Assembly: GCA_937135995.1 (NCBI GenBank)
Contig: CAKZOF010000231.1
Coordinates: forward strand, 1 to 14,046
Reading direction: 5' to 3'
Source of the DNA: an uncultured Pyrinomonas sp.
GTDB lineage: Bacteria; Acidobacteriota; Blastocatellia; Pyrinomonadales; Pyrinomonadaceae
DNA length: 14,046 nt
Both the position numbers and the translations under genes were made by a program. The notes below the pieces were generated by a model. The model saw nothing but the letters and a program-made list of their open reading frames with translations. It searched no databases and had not been told where the DNA came from. Of this stretch, positions 5,508-13,110 are shown piece after piece. Within the stretch, counting starts at the first letter, position 1; the number at the start of each line of letters is the position of its first letter.

Positions 5508-7793
5508 ATGAAAGCAAACGTTCGCGTCTTTGTCATGTTGTGCTGGCTGTCGCTGCTGCCGATCACAGCATCGGCGCAAAAGGGCGCGTCACCCATGCGT
5601 TTGACCGATTACGTCGATCCGTTCATCGGCACAGGCGGGCATGGGCACACCTACCCGGGCGCGGTCGTTCCCTTCGGCATGGTCCAGCTTTCGCCCGACA
5701 CGCGCTTGACCGGCTGGGATAGCTGTTCAGGCTACCACTACTCGGACGATGTGATCTACGGATTCAGTCACACGCACCTGAGCGGCACCGGCGTTCCCGA
5801 CTATTGCGACATTCTGTTTGCGCCCACCGCCGGACCGATCTATCTCGTCGCCAAAGAGGGCGAGGACACGCGACGTGGATACGCTTCGCGTTTCAGCCAC
5901 CGCAACGAAACGGCCCGCCCTGGCTACTACTCGGTGCTGCTCGACGACGAGAAGATCCGAGCCGAACTGACGGCGACGGCGCGCGTCGGGTTGCACCGCT
6001 ACACCTTTCCGCGCACGGACGAGGCCAATATCATCGTCGATCTGCAACACCGCGATCGCGTGCGCGACGCGCTGCTGCGCGTCGTCGGCCCGACGCGCAT
6101 CGAGGGTTACCGCCGCTCACAGTCGTGGGCGCGCGACCAAGTGGTCTATTTCGTCGCCGAATTCTCCGCGCCGTTCACGGAGTTCGGCCTTGCGCGCGAT
6201 GATCGATTGCTCCCGAACGCGCGCGAAGCGCAAGGAACCAACGTCAAAGCCTTCTTTCGCTTCGACGCTCGCGACGGGAAGCCGATCCTCGCGCGGGTGG
6301 CCATTTCGGCTGTGGATCTCGACGGCGCGCGCCGCAATCTTGCCGCTGAACTCTCCCACTGGGATTTCGAGCGCGTCCGGCGCGAAGCCGACCGCGCGTG
6401 GGAACGCGAACTCGGTCGCATCGTCGTCCGCGGATCGAACCGTGATCAGCTCACGACCTTCTACACGGCGATGTACCACTTAATGCTCGCGCCCAACGTC
6501 TTCAACGATGTCGATGGGCGCTACCGCGGGCGCGACTCCAAAGCTCACGTGGCGCGAGGGTTCACCTACTACACTGTCTTCTCGCTGTGGGACACGTTTC
6601 GCGCCGCCCATCCGTTGCTTGCGATCATCGACCGCCAGCGTACGCGCGATTTCATTCGCACTTTTCTCGCGCAGTACGAACAAGGCGGGCGCTTGCCCGT
6701 CTGGGAGCTTGCCGCCAACGAGACCAACACCATGATCGGCTATCACGCCGTCCCCGTGATCGTCGATGCGGCCGTCAAGGGCATCACGGGTTTCGACCGC
6801 GAACAGGCTCTAGCGGCGATGCGACACAGCGCCGAAAGCGACGAGCGTGGGCTGGCCGGTTACAAACAGCGCGGCTACGTCGCCATCGAAGACGACCGCG
6901 AGTCGGTTTCGAAGACGCTCGAATACGCCTACGACGATTGGTGCATCGCGCAGATGGCGCGGCTTCTGAACAGAAGCGACGTCGAGCGGCGCTATCTCGA
7001 ACGCGCGACCTACTACCACAACCTGTTCGATCCCGAGACCGGCTTCATGCGTCCCAAGAAGCGCGATGGGAGTTGGCTTGCGCCGTTCGATCCGCGCGAA
7101 GTCTCAGCCCACTACACCGAAGCCAACGCGTGGCAATACACTTTCTTCGTCCCGCAAGACATCAACGGGCTGATCGAGCTGATGGGCGGACCGGAGAGCT
7201 TCGCGCGCAAGCTCGATGCGCTGTTCACCGCCGAAAGCACGTTGACCGGCAACGCGCCGCCCGATATTTCGGGACTCATCGGCCAGTACGCGCACGGCAA
7301 CGAACCGAGTCATCACATCGCTTATCTTTACAACTACGTCGGGCAACCTTGGAAGACACAAGCGCGCGTGCGGCAGATCATGCGCGACTTCTACAAACCG
7401 ACGCCCGACGGACTCATCGGCAACGAAGATTGCGGCCAGATGTCCGCTTGGTACATCTTCAGCGCCGCCGGCTTCTATCCGGTCACGCCCGGCACGACGA
7501 TCTACGCGCTCGGGTCGCCGCTCTTCGCCGAAGCGACTTTCAATCTGGAGAACGGCAGGCGCTTCACCATCCGCGCAGAGAACGCTTCGGACAAGAACAT
7601 CTACGTGCAATCGGCGCGGCTCAACGGTCGCCGCCTCGACCGTTCGTTCATTACCCACGACGAGATCACGCGCGGCGGAACGCTGGTGCTCGTCATGGGC
7701 GAGCGTCCCGCTCCGCGTTGGGGAACCGGGTTACTGCCGACTTCCAGAATCCAAGGGCGGACGAAGGACATCCGCCGAACGATCCGGCGCTGA
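5508..7793 (+). CDS. Secreted GH92 alpha-mannosidase
   Basis: Exo-acting, calcium-dependent alpha-mannosidase of glycoside hydrolase family 92 (inverting), which trims mannose from glycans. The ATG at 5508 gives 761 residues, the usual family size. GGAG lies 6 bases upstream and the start yields a signal peptide (1-23, cleavage at ASA). The frame is open upstream to a TTG at 5343, but that 55-residue extension is not family-like. Family signatures run in order: DYVDPFIGTGGHGHTYPGA from 34, GYHYSD from 75, FSHTHLSG at 86-93, and GNEPSHH with E599, matching the proposed catalytic acid. GNEDCGQMSAWY follows with E640 and D641, matching the proposed base region. The mature enzyme should be periplasmic or extracellular. 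The permease gene follows after 16 bases with no terminator. Linkage specificity cannot be read from sequence. Confidence 0.95.
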   Translation: MKANVRVFVMLCWLSLLPITASAQKGASPMRLTDYVDPFIGTGGHGHTYPGAVVPFGMVQLSPDTRLTGWDSCSGYHYSDDVIYGFSHTHLSGTGVPDYCDILFAPTAGPIYLVAKEGEDTRRGYASRFSHRNETARPGYYSVLLDDEKIRAELTATARVGLHRYTFPRTDEANIIVDLQHRDRVRDALLRVVGPTRIEGYRRSQSWARDQVVYFVAEFSAPFTEFGLARDDRLLPNAREAQGTNVKAFFRFDARDGKPILARVAISAVDLDGARRNLAAELSHWDFERVRREADRAWERELGRIVVRGSNRDQLTTFYTAMYHLMLAPNVFNDVDGRYRGRDSKAHVARGFTYYTVFSLWDTFRAAHPLLAIIDRQRTRDFIRTFLAQYEQGGRLPVWELAANETNTMIGYHAVPVIVDAAVKGITGFDREQALAAMRHSAESDERGLAGYKQRGYVAIEDDRESVSKTLEYAYDDWCIAQMARLLNRSDVERRYLERATYYHNLFDPETGFMRPKKRDGSWLAPFDPREVSAHYTEANAWQYTFFVPQDINGLIELMGGPESFARKLDALFTAESTLTGNAPPDISGLIGQYAHGNEPSHHIAYLYNYVGQPWKTQARVRQIMRDFYKPTPDGLIGNEDCGQMSAWYIFSAAGFYPVTPGTTIYALGSPLFAEATFNLENGRRFTIRAENASDKNIYVQSARLNGRRLDRSFITHDEITRGGTLVLVMGERPAPRWGTGLLPTSRIQGRTKDIRRTIRR

Positions 7794-7809
7794 CGAGGTG
7801 AGGCAAGCG

Positions 7810-9135
7810 ATGACCGCGAGCGAATCCAAAGTCGCGTTGGCCCGACGACTAGGGCTCTTCGATGCCACCATGCTGGTAATGGGCGGCATCATCGGTGCTG
7901 GAATCTTCATCAATCCCTCGGTGGTCGCGCGTCAACTCGGCGCGCCGTGGGCGATCATCGGTGCGTGGCTGGTGGGCGGGGCGGTTGCGTTGTGCGGAGC
8001 TTTCATCTACGCCGAACTGGCGACGCGCCGACCGGAAGTCGGCGGCCAATACGCCTACTTGCGCGAAGCCTTTCATCCGCTCGTCGCTTTCCTCTACGGG
8101 TGGACGCTGCTCCTCGTCATGCAATCGGGCGGGTTGGCGGCGGTGGCAGCGACCTTCGCGCACTACTTCATCGAGCTATCAGCTCTCGCGTTGCCTTCAT
8201 GGCTCGTGGCGAGCGTGGCGCTCGCTTGCTTGACGGCGATCAATTGCTTGGGTGTGCGCGCTGGCAGCACCACGCAAAACCTGCTCATGACCCTAAAGAT
8301 CGGCGCGATCGCAGCGCTCGTCGCGTGTGGCCTTCTTCTGGTCCCAGGGGCGCCGCCGGATGCTCGATCGACAGCGCGCTATGCGTCAGGCTTCGAGCTA
8401 GCGACCGATTTCGGCGCGGCGCTCGTCCCGGTCTTTTTCGCCTACGGCGGCTGGCAAACGGCTGGGTTCATGGCGGGCGAACTGCGCCGCCCGGAACGCG
8501 ATCTTCCGCGTGGGCTGTTGATCGGCGTCGTGTGCGTCATCGTCATCTACACCACCGTCAGCTTCGTCTGCCTGCATGTGCTCGGCGCGCAAGGGTTGAT
8601 GGCGACCAACACGCCTGCCTCCGAAGTCATGCGTGCGGCGCTCGGCTCGACCGGCGCACGATTGATCGCCGTCGGCATCGCCATCTCGACGCTCGGGCTT
8701 CTCAGTCAAGGGATGCTGACGGTGCCGCGCGTCTATTTCGCTATGGCCGAAGACGGGCTCTTCTTCCGGCGCGTCCGCGAACTTCATCCACGCACACGTG
8801 TGCCGGTGTTCGCCATCCTGCTGCAAGGGCTGCTGGCCATCGTCGTCGTCGTCTCCGGACGCTACGAGCAGATCCTGAACTACGTCGTTTCGATCGATGC
8901 GCTCTGGTTCGGGCTGACGGCGGTCGCCCTTTTCGTCTTGCGCCGACGCGCGCCAGCCGTTCCGCCTGACAACTCCGTTCCCGGCCATCCATGGACCACG
9001 CTCTTCTTCATCGCTGTGTGCTGGCTCGTGGTCGCCAGCGCGCTCTACAAATATCCACGCGATGGCTTCATCGGCTTGCTCGTTCTGCTTGCAGGCGTGC
9101 CCGTCTATTTCCTCTGGCGAAGGCGAAGACCGTGA
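7810..9135 (+). CDS. APC-family amino-acid permease
   Basis: Integral inner-membrane transporter of the amino acid-polyamine-organocation superfamily, 441 residues with about 12 predicted hydrophobic segments. The TM1 motif GAGIF (29-33) is the unwound, substrate-binding stretch typical of LeuT-fold APC carriers, and the adjacent ARRLGLFDATMLVMGG and AELATRRPEVGGQYAY segments are characteristic of the LAT/SteT-like subgroup. The ATG at 7810 is preferred over an in-frame GTG at 7798, because GAGGTGAGG (7795-7803) then acts as its ribosome binding site. The gene starts 16 bases after the GH92 stop and overlaps the aminotransferase start by 4 bases, so co-transcription is very likely. Neutral or branched amino acids are plausible substrates from the subgroup, but this is inference. 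Confidence 0.93.
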   Translation: MTASESKVALARRLGLFDATMLVMGGIIGAGIFINPSVVARQLGAPWAIIGAWLVGGAVALCGAFIYAELATRRPEVGGQYAYLREAFHPLVAFLYGWTLLLVMQSGGLAAVAATFAHYFIELSALALPSWLVASVALACLTAINCLGVRAGSTTQNLLMTLKIGAIAALVACGLLLVPGAPPDARSTARYASGFELATDFGAALVPVFFAYGGWQTAGFMAGELRRPERDLPRGLLIGVVCVIVIYTTVSFVCLHVLGAQGLMATNTPASEVMRAALGSTGARLIAVGIAISTLGLLSQGMLTVPRVYFAMAEDGLFFRRVRELHPRTRVPVFAILLQGLLAIVVVVSGRYEQILNYVVSIDALWFGLTAVALFVLRRRAPAVPPDNSVPGHPWTTLFFIAVCWLVVASALYKYPRDGFIGLLVLLAGVPVYFLWRRRRP

Positions 9136-10226
9136 CGCAAGAACGGATCAAGAACTCCGACTACATGCCGTGGGCCAAGACGCAGGCGCACGCGCGTTTC
9201 AATCTGGCGACAAGCGGCGTCGCCAACATGACGTGGCGCGAGCTTTCCATTGAACTCGATGCCATCGAGATCACCGGCGACGGTTTCTATGGCTATCCGC
9301 CGCTCATCCATGCGCTCGCAGCGCGCTATCGCGTCGCACCGGAAAACATCGTCACCGCGCACGGAGCTTCCATGGCCAACCATCTGGCGATGGCCGCGCT
9401 GCTCGATCCGGGCGACAGGGTGTTGATCGAACATCCGACGTACGAACCGCTGGTGGCGACGGCGCGTTATCTAGGTGCGCGCGTCGAAACCTTCGAGCGG
9501 CGTGCCGACGCTGGATTCGCCATCGACCCCGCCGAGGTCGAACGCCGAGTGGACGAACGCACGCGCCTCGTCATCATCACCAACCTCCACAATCCGAGCA
9601 GCGCTTTCACCGATGCCGCGACTTTGAAAGAAGTGGGCCGAATCGCGCGTCGGGCCGGCGCGTACGTCATCGTCGATGAAGTCTATCTGGAAACGATGTT
9701 CGATTGCGCGCCCGACCCGGCCTTTCATCTCGGCCCGGAGTTCATCTCGACCAACAGCTTGACCAAAGTTTACGGGTTGAGCGGACTACGTTGCGGATGG
9801 GCGCTCGCACCGGCAGACGTAGCGCGCAAGATGTGGTTGTTGCACGACCTGTTCGGCGTCATCATGGCCCATCCGGCTGAAAGGTTGAGCGTCGCCGCGC
9901 TGGCCGATATCGAACGCATCACCAACAGGGCACGCGCGCTGCTCGAACGAAACCGCGCGCTGCTCGACGCCTTCTTGCGCGCGCGGAGCGATATCGAGGT
10001 CGTGCGCGCGCCGTTCGGTACCACCATCTTCCCGCGCTTGAAGGGCGGACGGGTAGAGGAACTCTGCCGCCTGTTGCGCGAAAAATATGAAACCACGGTG
10101 GTTCCGGGCCGCTTCTTTGGCCTCGAAGATCATTTCCGCGTCGGCATCGGCGGCGACACTCAAACGCTCGCTGCCGGATTGGAAAGGCTGGGGCGCGCCC
10201 TCGACGAACTCGCGGCCCGACGCTGA
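9132..10226 (+). CDS. PLP-dependent aminotransferase, class I/II
   Basis: Fold-type I pyridoxal-phosphate enzyme of 364 residues, starting with GTG at 9132 inside the permease stop codon (GTGA overlap). GAAGG (9119-9123) lies 8 bases upstream. The next start would be ATG 9165. An open extension back to 8991 runs inside the permease gene and is not real. Visible landmarks are the GFYGYPPLIHALA segment, NLHNP (151-155) replacing the usual NPxNPTG Asn, DEVY with D182 contacting the pyridine nitrogen, and SLTKVYGLSGLRCGW with K212 as Schiff-base lysine. FRVGIGG follows with R336, the likely carboxylate-binding arginine. The enzyme is cytoplasmic. Translational coupling with the permease suggests it acts on an imported amino acid, but the substrate is not determinable. 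Confidence 0.93.
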   Translation: MTQERIKNSDYMPWAKTQAHARFNLATSGVANMTWRELSIELDAIEITGDGFYGYPPLIHALAARYRVAPENIVTAHGASMANHLAMAALLDPGDRVLIEHPTYEPLVATARYLGARVETFERRADAGFAIDPAEVERRVDERTRLVIITNLHNPSSAFTDAATLKEVGRIARRAGAYVIVDEVYLETMFDCAPDPAFHLGPEFISTNSLTKVYGLSGLRCGWALAPADVARKMWLLHDLFGVIMAHPAERLSVAALADIERITNRARALLERNRALLDAFLRARSDIEVVRAPFGTTIFPRLKGGRVEELCRLLREKYETTVVPGRFFGLEDHFRVGIGGDTQTLAAGLERLGRALDELAARR

Positions 10227-10322
10227 TTTTGCATAAACATGCAAATATGCTGCATCTCTCGAAGTTTATTCGCATATTATTCGAACATTTCAGACACGCG
10301 AACTTCTCGTGCGCCGTTCTTT
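10227..10322. terminator. AT-rich spacer between convergent genes
   Basis: This spacer is much more AT-rich than its surroundings. TTTGCAT (10228-10234) and ATGCAAA (10239-10245) form a 7-bp stem with an AAAC loop right after the aminotransferase stop. AATATGC (10244-10250) and GCATATT (10272-10278) form another. Placement between two converging genes suggests transcription termination for one or both, though no classic GC-rich stem with a T-run is present. Confidence 0.35.
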
Positions 10323-12563
10323 CTAAAACTCGAGGCGTGCGCCGAAGATGGGCAAGAACCGCCCCTCTTGCAGCCTTTTCGGCGCAGGCGAAAAGAATTC
10401 GTGGTTCAATTCCGTCGAGTTGTTGCGGCCCGTGACGTTGAACATATCAACGTAGGGCGCAAACGACGCGCGTCCGAAGTCGAACCGGCGCTCGACGCGC
10501 AAATCGAGGCTGAACGAGGCGGGCAACCGGCGCGAATTGCGGTCAGCTGGACGCGCGATGCGTTGCAAGAAGAAGCCCGGTCGCAATTCAACCGGCACGG
10601 TCGGCGTGTAGGGGAGCCCGCTGGCGGCGCGGTATTTCGCTGCCAGTCCGAAGCCGAACACGCGCGTGATCCCGATGAGCGTCAATTGATGCGGGCGCGC
10701 GAAATCCGCCGGAAAGCTCGGCCCTTCCCGGTCGAAGCGACGCCGTGACCGGAGAAACGAGTAAGCGACCTGCCCGGCGAAGCGTCCAGCGAGTGCTTTT
10801 TGCACGTAGACGTCTATGCCCTCGGCCTCGCCCGCGCCCGTGTTGTAGAAGACGGGAGCGCGGCGCGTCGGTTGCACGATCAGAGCGTCATAGTCCTTGC
10901 GATAGACTTCGACGACGAAGCGCACGTCCTCGCGCACGAGCCACTCCATTCCGGCGACCGCGTGGACGGCGCGCATGGCGCGCAGACGACGGTTTTCGGG
11001 CGCGAGTGAAAGGATGAAGAGCGACGGCGGCTGCCGATACAATCCACCGGCGAGCCGGATGGCTAACCGTGGGGCGACCGCCAAACGAGCAGCGAGACGT
11101 GGGCTGGCGAGCGTCTCTCGGGTTGTGCCGTAGCGATCGAGTCTGATGCCCGGGATGACGGTCAAACGTCGCGCGGCGCGCCAGCTTGCCTGCGCGTAAG
11201 CGTAGCCGGAGGTGGTGGTGTCAAGTTGCAAGCGATGGCTGCGCGTTGGTGCGAAGAACTCTTCTTCAAGCGGGCTGAAACCGCCACGCTCGAAGGTGTA
11301 GTAATCGGCCTGCTCGAAAAAGAGCCCGCCGCCCGCATCGACGCTGAGGCGACGGCTGACGGCGATGCTCGCCTCTTCTTTGATCCCTATTTCGGCATCG
11401 CGCAGGTCGCGCGCGCGTTGCAGGAGGCCGTTCAAGCGGCGAAACGTGCCGTCGGCGTGCTGACCGCTGGCCCACACGGTCAACTGTGAGAAAGCGCCGG
11501 CGCCGAGCGCCGAATCCAGCCTCGCGCCAAGCACGGCGCGCCGACTCGAACGCACCGTCTCCAAGCGATCGACGCGCCGGTCGATGCGCCGCGCCTCGTC
11601 TCGTGTGAGCGTGAACCGCTCGAAGAAATTGAGCGCTGTCAAGACGAGTTTGTGCCGTGGCGCGAGATCGAGATCGATCTTGTTGATGAAATCGAAGTTG
11701 CGCGGGCGCCCGAAATTCTTCAGATCGATCACTTTGAAAGCGACGTCGATGTAGCTCCGCCGCGCCGAAAAGAGCCATCCGCCGCGTTTGCCGAGCGGCG
11801 TCTCCACGGTGACGCCTGCCGTTCCCGAATCGGCGAACAGCACGCCCTGCACGCGGTCGCGCGCCGCGGAGCGAAGTTTGATATCGAGCACTGAAGAGAG
11901 TTTATTGCCGTAGCGGACGCCGAACCCGCCCGCCGAAAAGTCCAGTCGCTCGAACACGTCGGGCGCAAGGATAGCTAAGCGTCCACCCCGTCCGTTGTCG
12001 AAGCGGTCGGTGTAGTAAGTGAAATCTTCGACCGGAATGTTCTCGATAAAGTAAAGGTTTTCGTCGGGCGCGCCGCCGCGCACGATGAGATCGGCGAACT
12101 CCGTCGACACGCTGGACACACCGGGCAACGCGTCGAACGCGCGCAAGGGATCGCCTCCTGTGCCAGGCGTTTCGCGTATCTCTGCGCGGCGAAGCGCGAT
12201 GTTGCTTGCGGCCATCTCGTCGTTTTCGGCGAACGCTCCGCTGCGCACTTCCACGCGCTCTTCGATGGCCGGACGCAGCCGCGCATCTTCCACAGTAGTG
12301 CGCTGCGCCGTGATCTTCACTTCGTTCAAGACGAGCGGCGCGTAGCCGACCGCGCTGATCTTCACGTCGTAGGTTCCGGGCGCCAGCGTCAATCGATAGC
12401 GACCTTCGGTGTCGGTGACCGTTTGCCCCTGTCCTTGAACGCTGACCTCGGCGCCGCCGATCGGTTGGCCGCTGATAGCATCGGTGATTCTCCCGACCAG
12501 AGCGCCGTTGTTCTCCTGCGCCGCAAGACCGAAGAACAGTAAACAGCCGAGCAACCAAACCAT
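10323..12563 (-). CDS. TonB-dependent outer-membrane receptor
   Basis: Encodes 746 residues. The N-terminus carries a hydrophobic export signal (about 1-15, LAAQ) that unusually lacks any Lys or Arg. Residues 20-100 form a carboxypeptidase-regulatory-like beta-sandwich (VGRITDAISGQPIGGAEV, DTEGRYRL, PGTYDVKISAVGY). Residues about 125-232 are the plug (LRAFDALPGVSS, DLIVRGGAPDENLYFIENIP, FGVRYGNKLSSVLDI). The rest, rich in alternating strands, is the beta-barrel ending in GARLEF with the terminal aromatic expected of outer-membrane proteins. The ATG at 12563 follows GAGGG (12575-12571) by 7 bases; an in-frame GTG at 12569 is an alternative. Such receptors import ligands using TonB/ExbB energy. 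No SusD-like partner or siderophore genes adjoin, so the ligand is unknown. Confidence 0.93.
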   Translation of the reverse strand: MVWLLGCLLFFGLAAQENNGALVGRITDAISGQPIGGAEVSVQGQGQTVTDTEGRYRLTLAPGTYDVKISAVGYAPLVLNEVKITAQRTTVEDARLRPAIEERVEVRSGAFAENDEMAASNIALRRAEIRETPGTGGDPLRAFDALPGVSSVSTEFADLIVRGGAPDENLYFIENIPVEDFTYYTDRFDNGRGGRLAILAPDVFERLDFSAGGFGVRYGNKLSSVLDIKLRSAARDRVQGVLFADSGTAGVTVETPLGKRGGWLFSARRSYIDVAFKVIDLKNFGRPRNFDFINKIDLDLAPRHKLVLTALNFFERFTLTRDEARRIDRRVDRLETVRSSRRAVLGARLDSALGAGAFSQLTVWASGQHADGTFRRLNGLLQRARDLRDAEIGIKEEASIAVSRRLSVDAGGGLFFEQADYYTFERGGFSPLEEEFFAPTRSHRLQLDTTTSGYAYAQASWRAARRLTVIPGIRLDRYGTTRETLASPRLAARLAVAPRLAIRLAGGLYRQPPSLFILSLAPENRRLRAMRAVHAVAGMEWLVREDVRFVVEVYRKDYDALIVQPTRRAPVFYNTGAGEAEGIDVYVQKALAGRFAGQVAYSFLRSRRRFDREGPSFPADFARPHQLTLIGITRVFGFGLAAKYRAASGLPYTPTVPVELRPGFFLQRIARPADRNSRRLPASFSLDLRVERRFDFGRASFAPYVDMFNVTGRNNSTELNHEFFSPAPKRLQEGRFLPIFGARLEF

Positions 12564-12608
12564 GCTCACACCCTCGACACCACTTGAACATCAATCGAAA
12601 CGCGGCCA

Positions 12609-12614
12609 ATTCTA
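12609..12614 (-). promoter_or_regulatory. Putative -10 element of the TonB receptor gene
   Basis: On the - strand TAGAAT occupies 12614 to 12609, preceded by TCGTGG, and lies 45 bases before the ATG at 12563. No good -35 hexamer is seen at the expected distance, so the gene may depend on an activator or the site may be coincidental. The same hexamer occurs upstream of the gene at 4684. Confidence 0.35.
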
Positions 12615-13036
12615 CCACGAGGACGACGCGGGCCGATGCTGGAAGCAGCGCGAGCTTCACCACGGCATTGCGCATTGACGGCGTCGCCTGAACTCTCAAG
12701 CCTCGGCCGTCGAAGCTACTTCGATGGTTCCGTCGGAAGCGTGGCGAAGGCTGCCATCGGCTTGGACTCTCTTCCCAGTCTTAGCCCAAGCGTCGCGCCA
12801 CGCTAATGGGTGTGCTTTCCCACTGTTCGCGGTGGCGATGGACACACCGAACCGCGCGTGGCGGCGGCGCGCTCTTTGCGCCATCGTCCCGGCTTGGTTC
12901 ATCGCACATGGCTTCGGGCGCAGCGAAACGATGAATTGATCCAGCATGTAGAGCGCGCCCCGGTGTAGGAGTTCGGCTTCGGATCGCGCAGCGCTCTCTT
13001 TTGTCGCCCCGCAAGAGCAGTTCCTTGCCTCTCACC
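12615..13036. other. Gene-free region with nested inverted repeats
   Basis: No convincing gene is visible. Short open frames exist on both strands (12696-12947 on -, 12724-12939 on +), but neither shows a ribosome binding site or recognisable motif. The stretch at 12710-12882 is dense in inverted repeats. GCGTGGCG (12739-12746) with CGCCACGC (12796-12803) encloses GCTTGG (12760-12765) with CCAAGC (12786-12791). GGTGTG (12809-12814) with CACACC (12843-12848) encloses CCAC (12820-12823) with GTGG (12832-12835). GGCGC (12866-12870) pairs with GCGCC (12878-12882). A small hairpin TCGAAGCTACTTCGA lies at 12710-12724. It may be a structured leader of the receptor gene, a small RNA or a decayed gene. 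Confidence 0.4.
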
Positions 13037-13084
13037 AAAAACGACGAGCGCCCGCGCGTTTTCGTGCAAAGACGCGAGCGCTCG
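13037..13084 (-). terminator. acnA: Rho-independent terminator of aconitase
   Basis: Read on the - strand, CGAGCGCTCGCGT (13084-13072) pairs with ACGCGCGGGCGCTCG (13059-13045) with a two-base bulge and a G-U pair, followed within three bases by TTTTT (13041-13037). It begins 26 bases after the aconitase stop codon, the expected place. Confidence 0.8.
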
Positions 13085-13110
13085 CTGCGATGTCGAAAAC
13101 TGCGTCGCCC

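Noticed and set aside
6587..7801. 404-residue + strand frame inside the GH92 gene
   Set aside because: Arg/His-rich product typical of a shifted frame in a GC-rich gene; the GH92 frame carries all conserved motifs.
7947..8969. 340-residue + strand frame inside the permease gene
   Set aside because: Arg-rich low-complexity product; the overlapping permease frame has a clear membrane pattern and the APC motif.
8991..9131. N-terminal extension of the aminotransferase
   Set aside because: It lies entirely inside the permease gene in another frame. The GTG at 9132 has GAAGG upstream and gives the family-like start.
12696..12947. 83-residue - strand frame upstream of the receptor
   Set aside because: Codon choice is not implausible, but there is no ribosome binding site, no recognisable family, and it overlaps dense inverted repeats. 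The opposite-strand frame at 12724-12939 is equally unconvincing. Kept only as a possible decayed gene.
12560..12960. Cobalamin riboswitch upstream of the TonB receptor
   Set aside because: Considered because such receptors are often B12-controlled, but the conserved B12-box and core segments could not be matched on the - strand.
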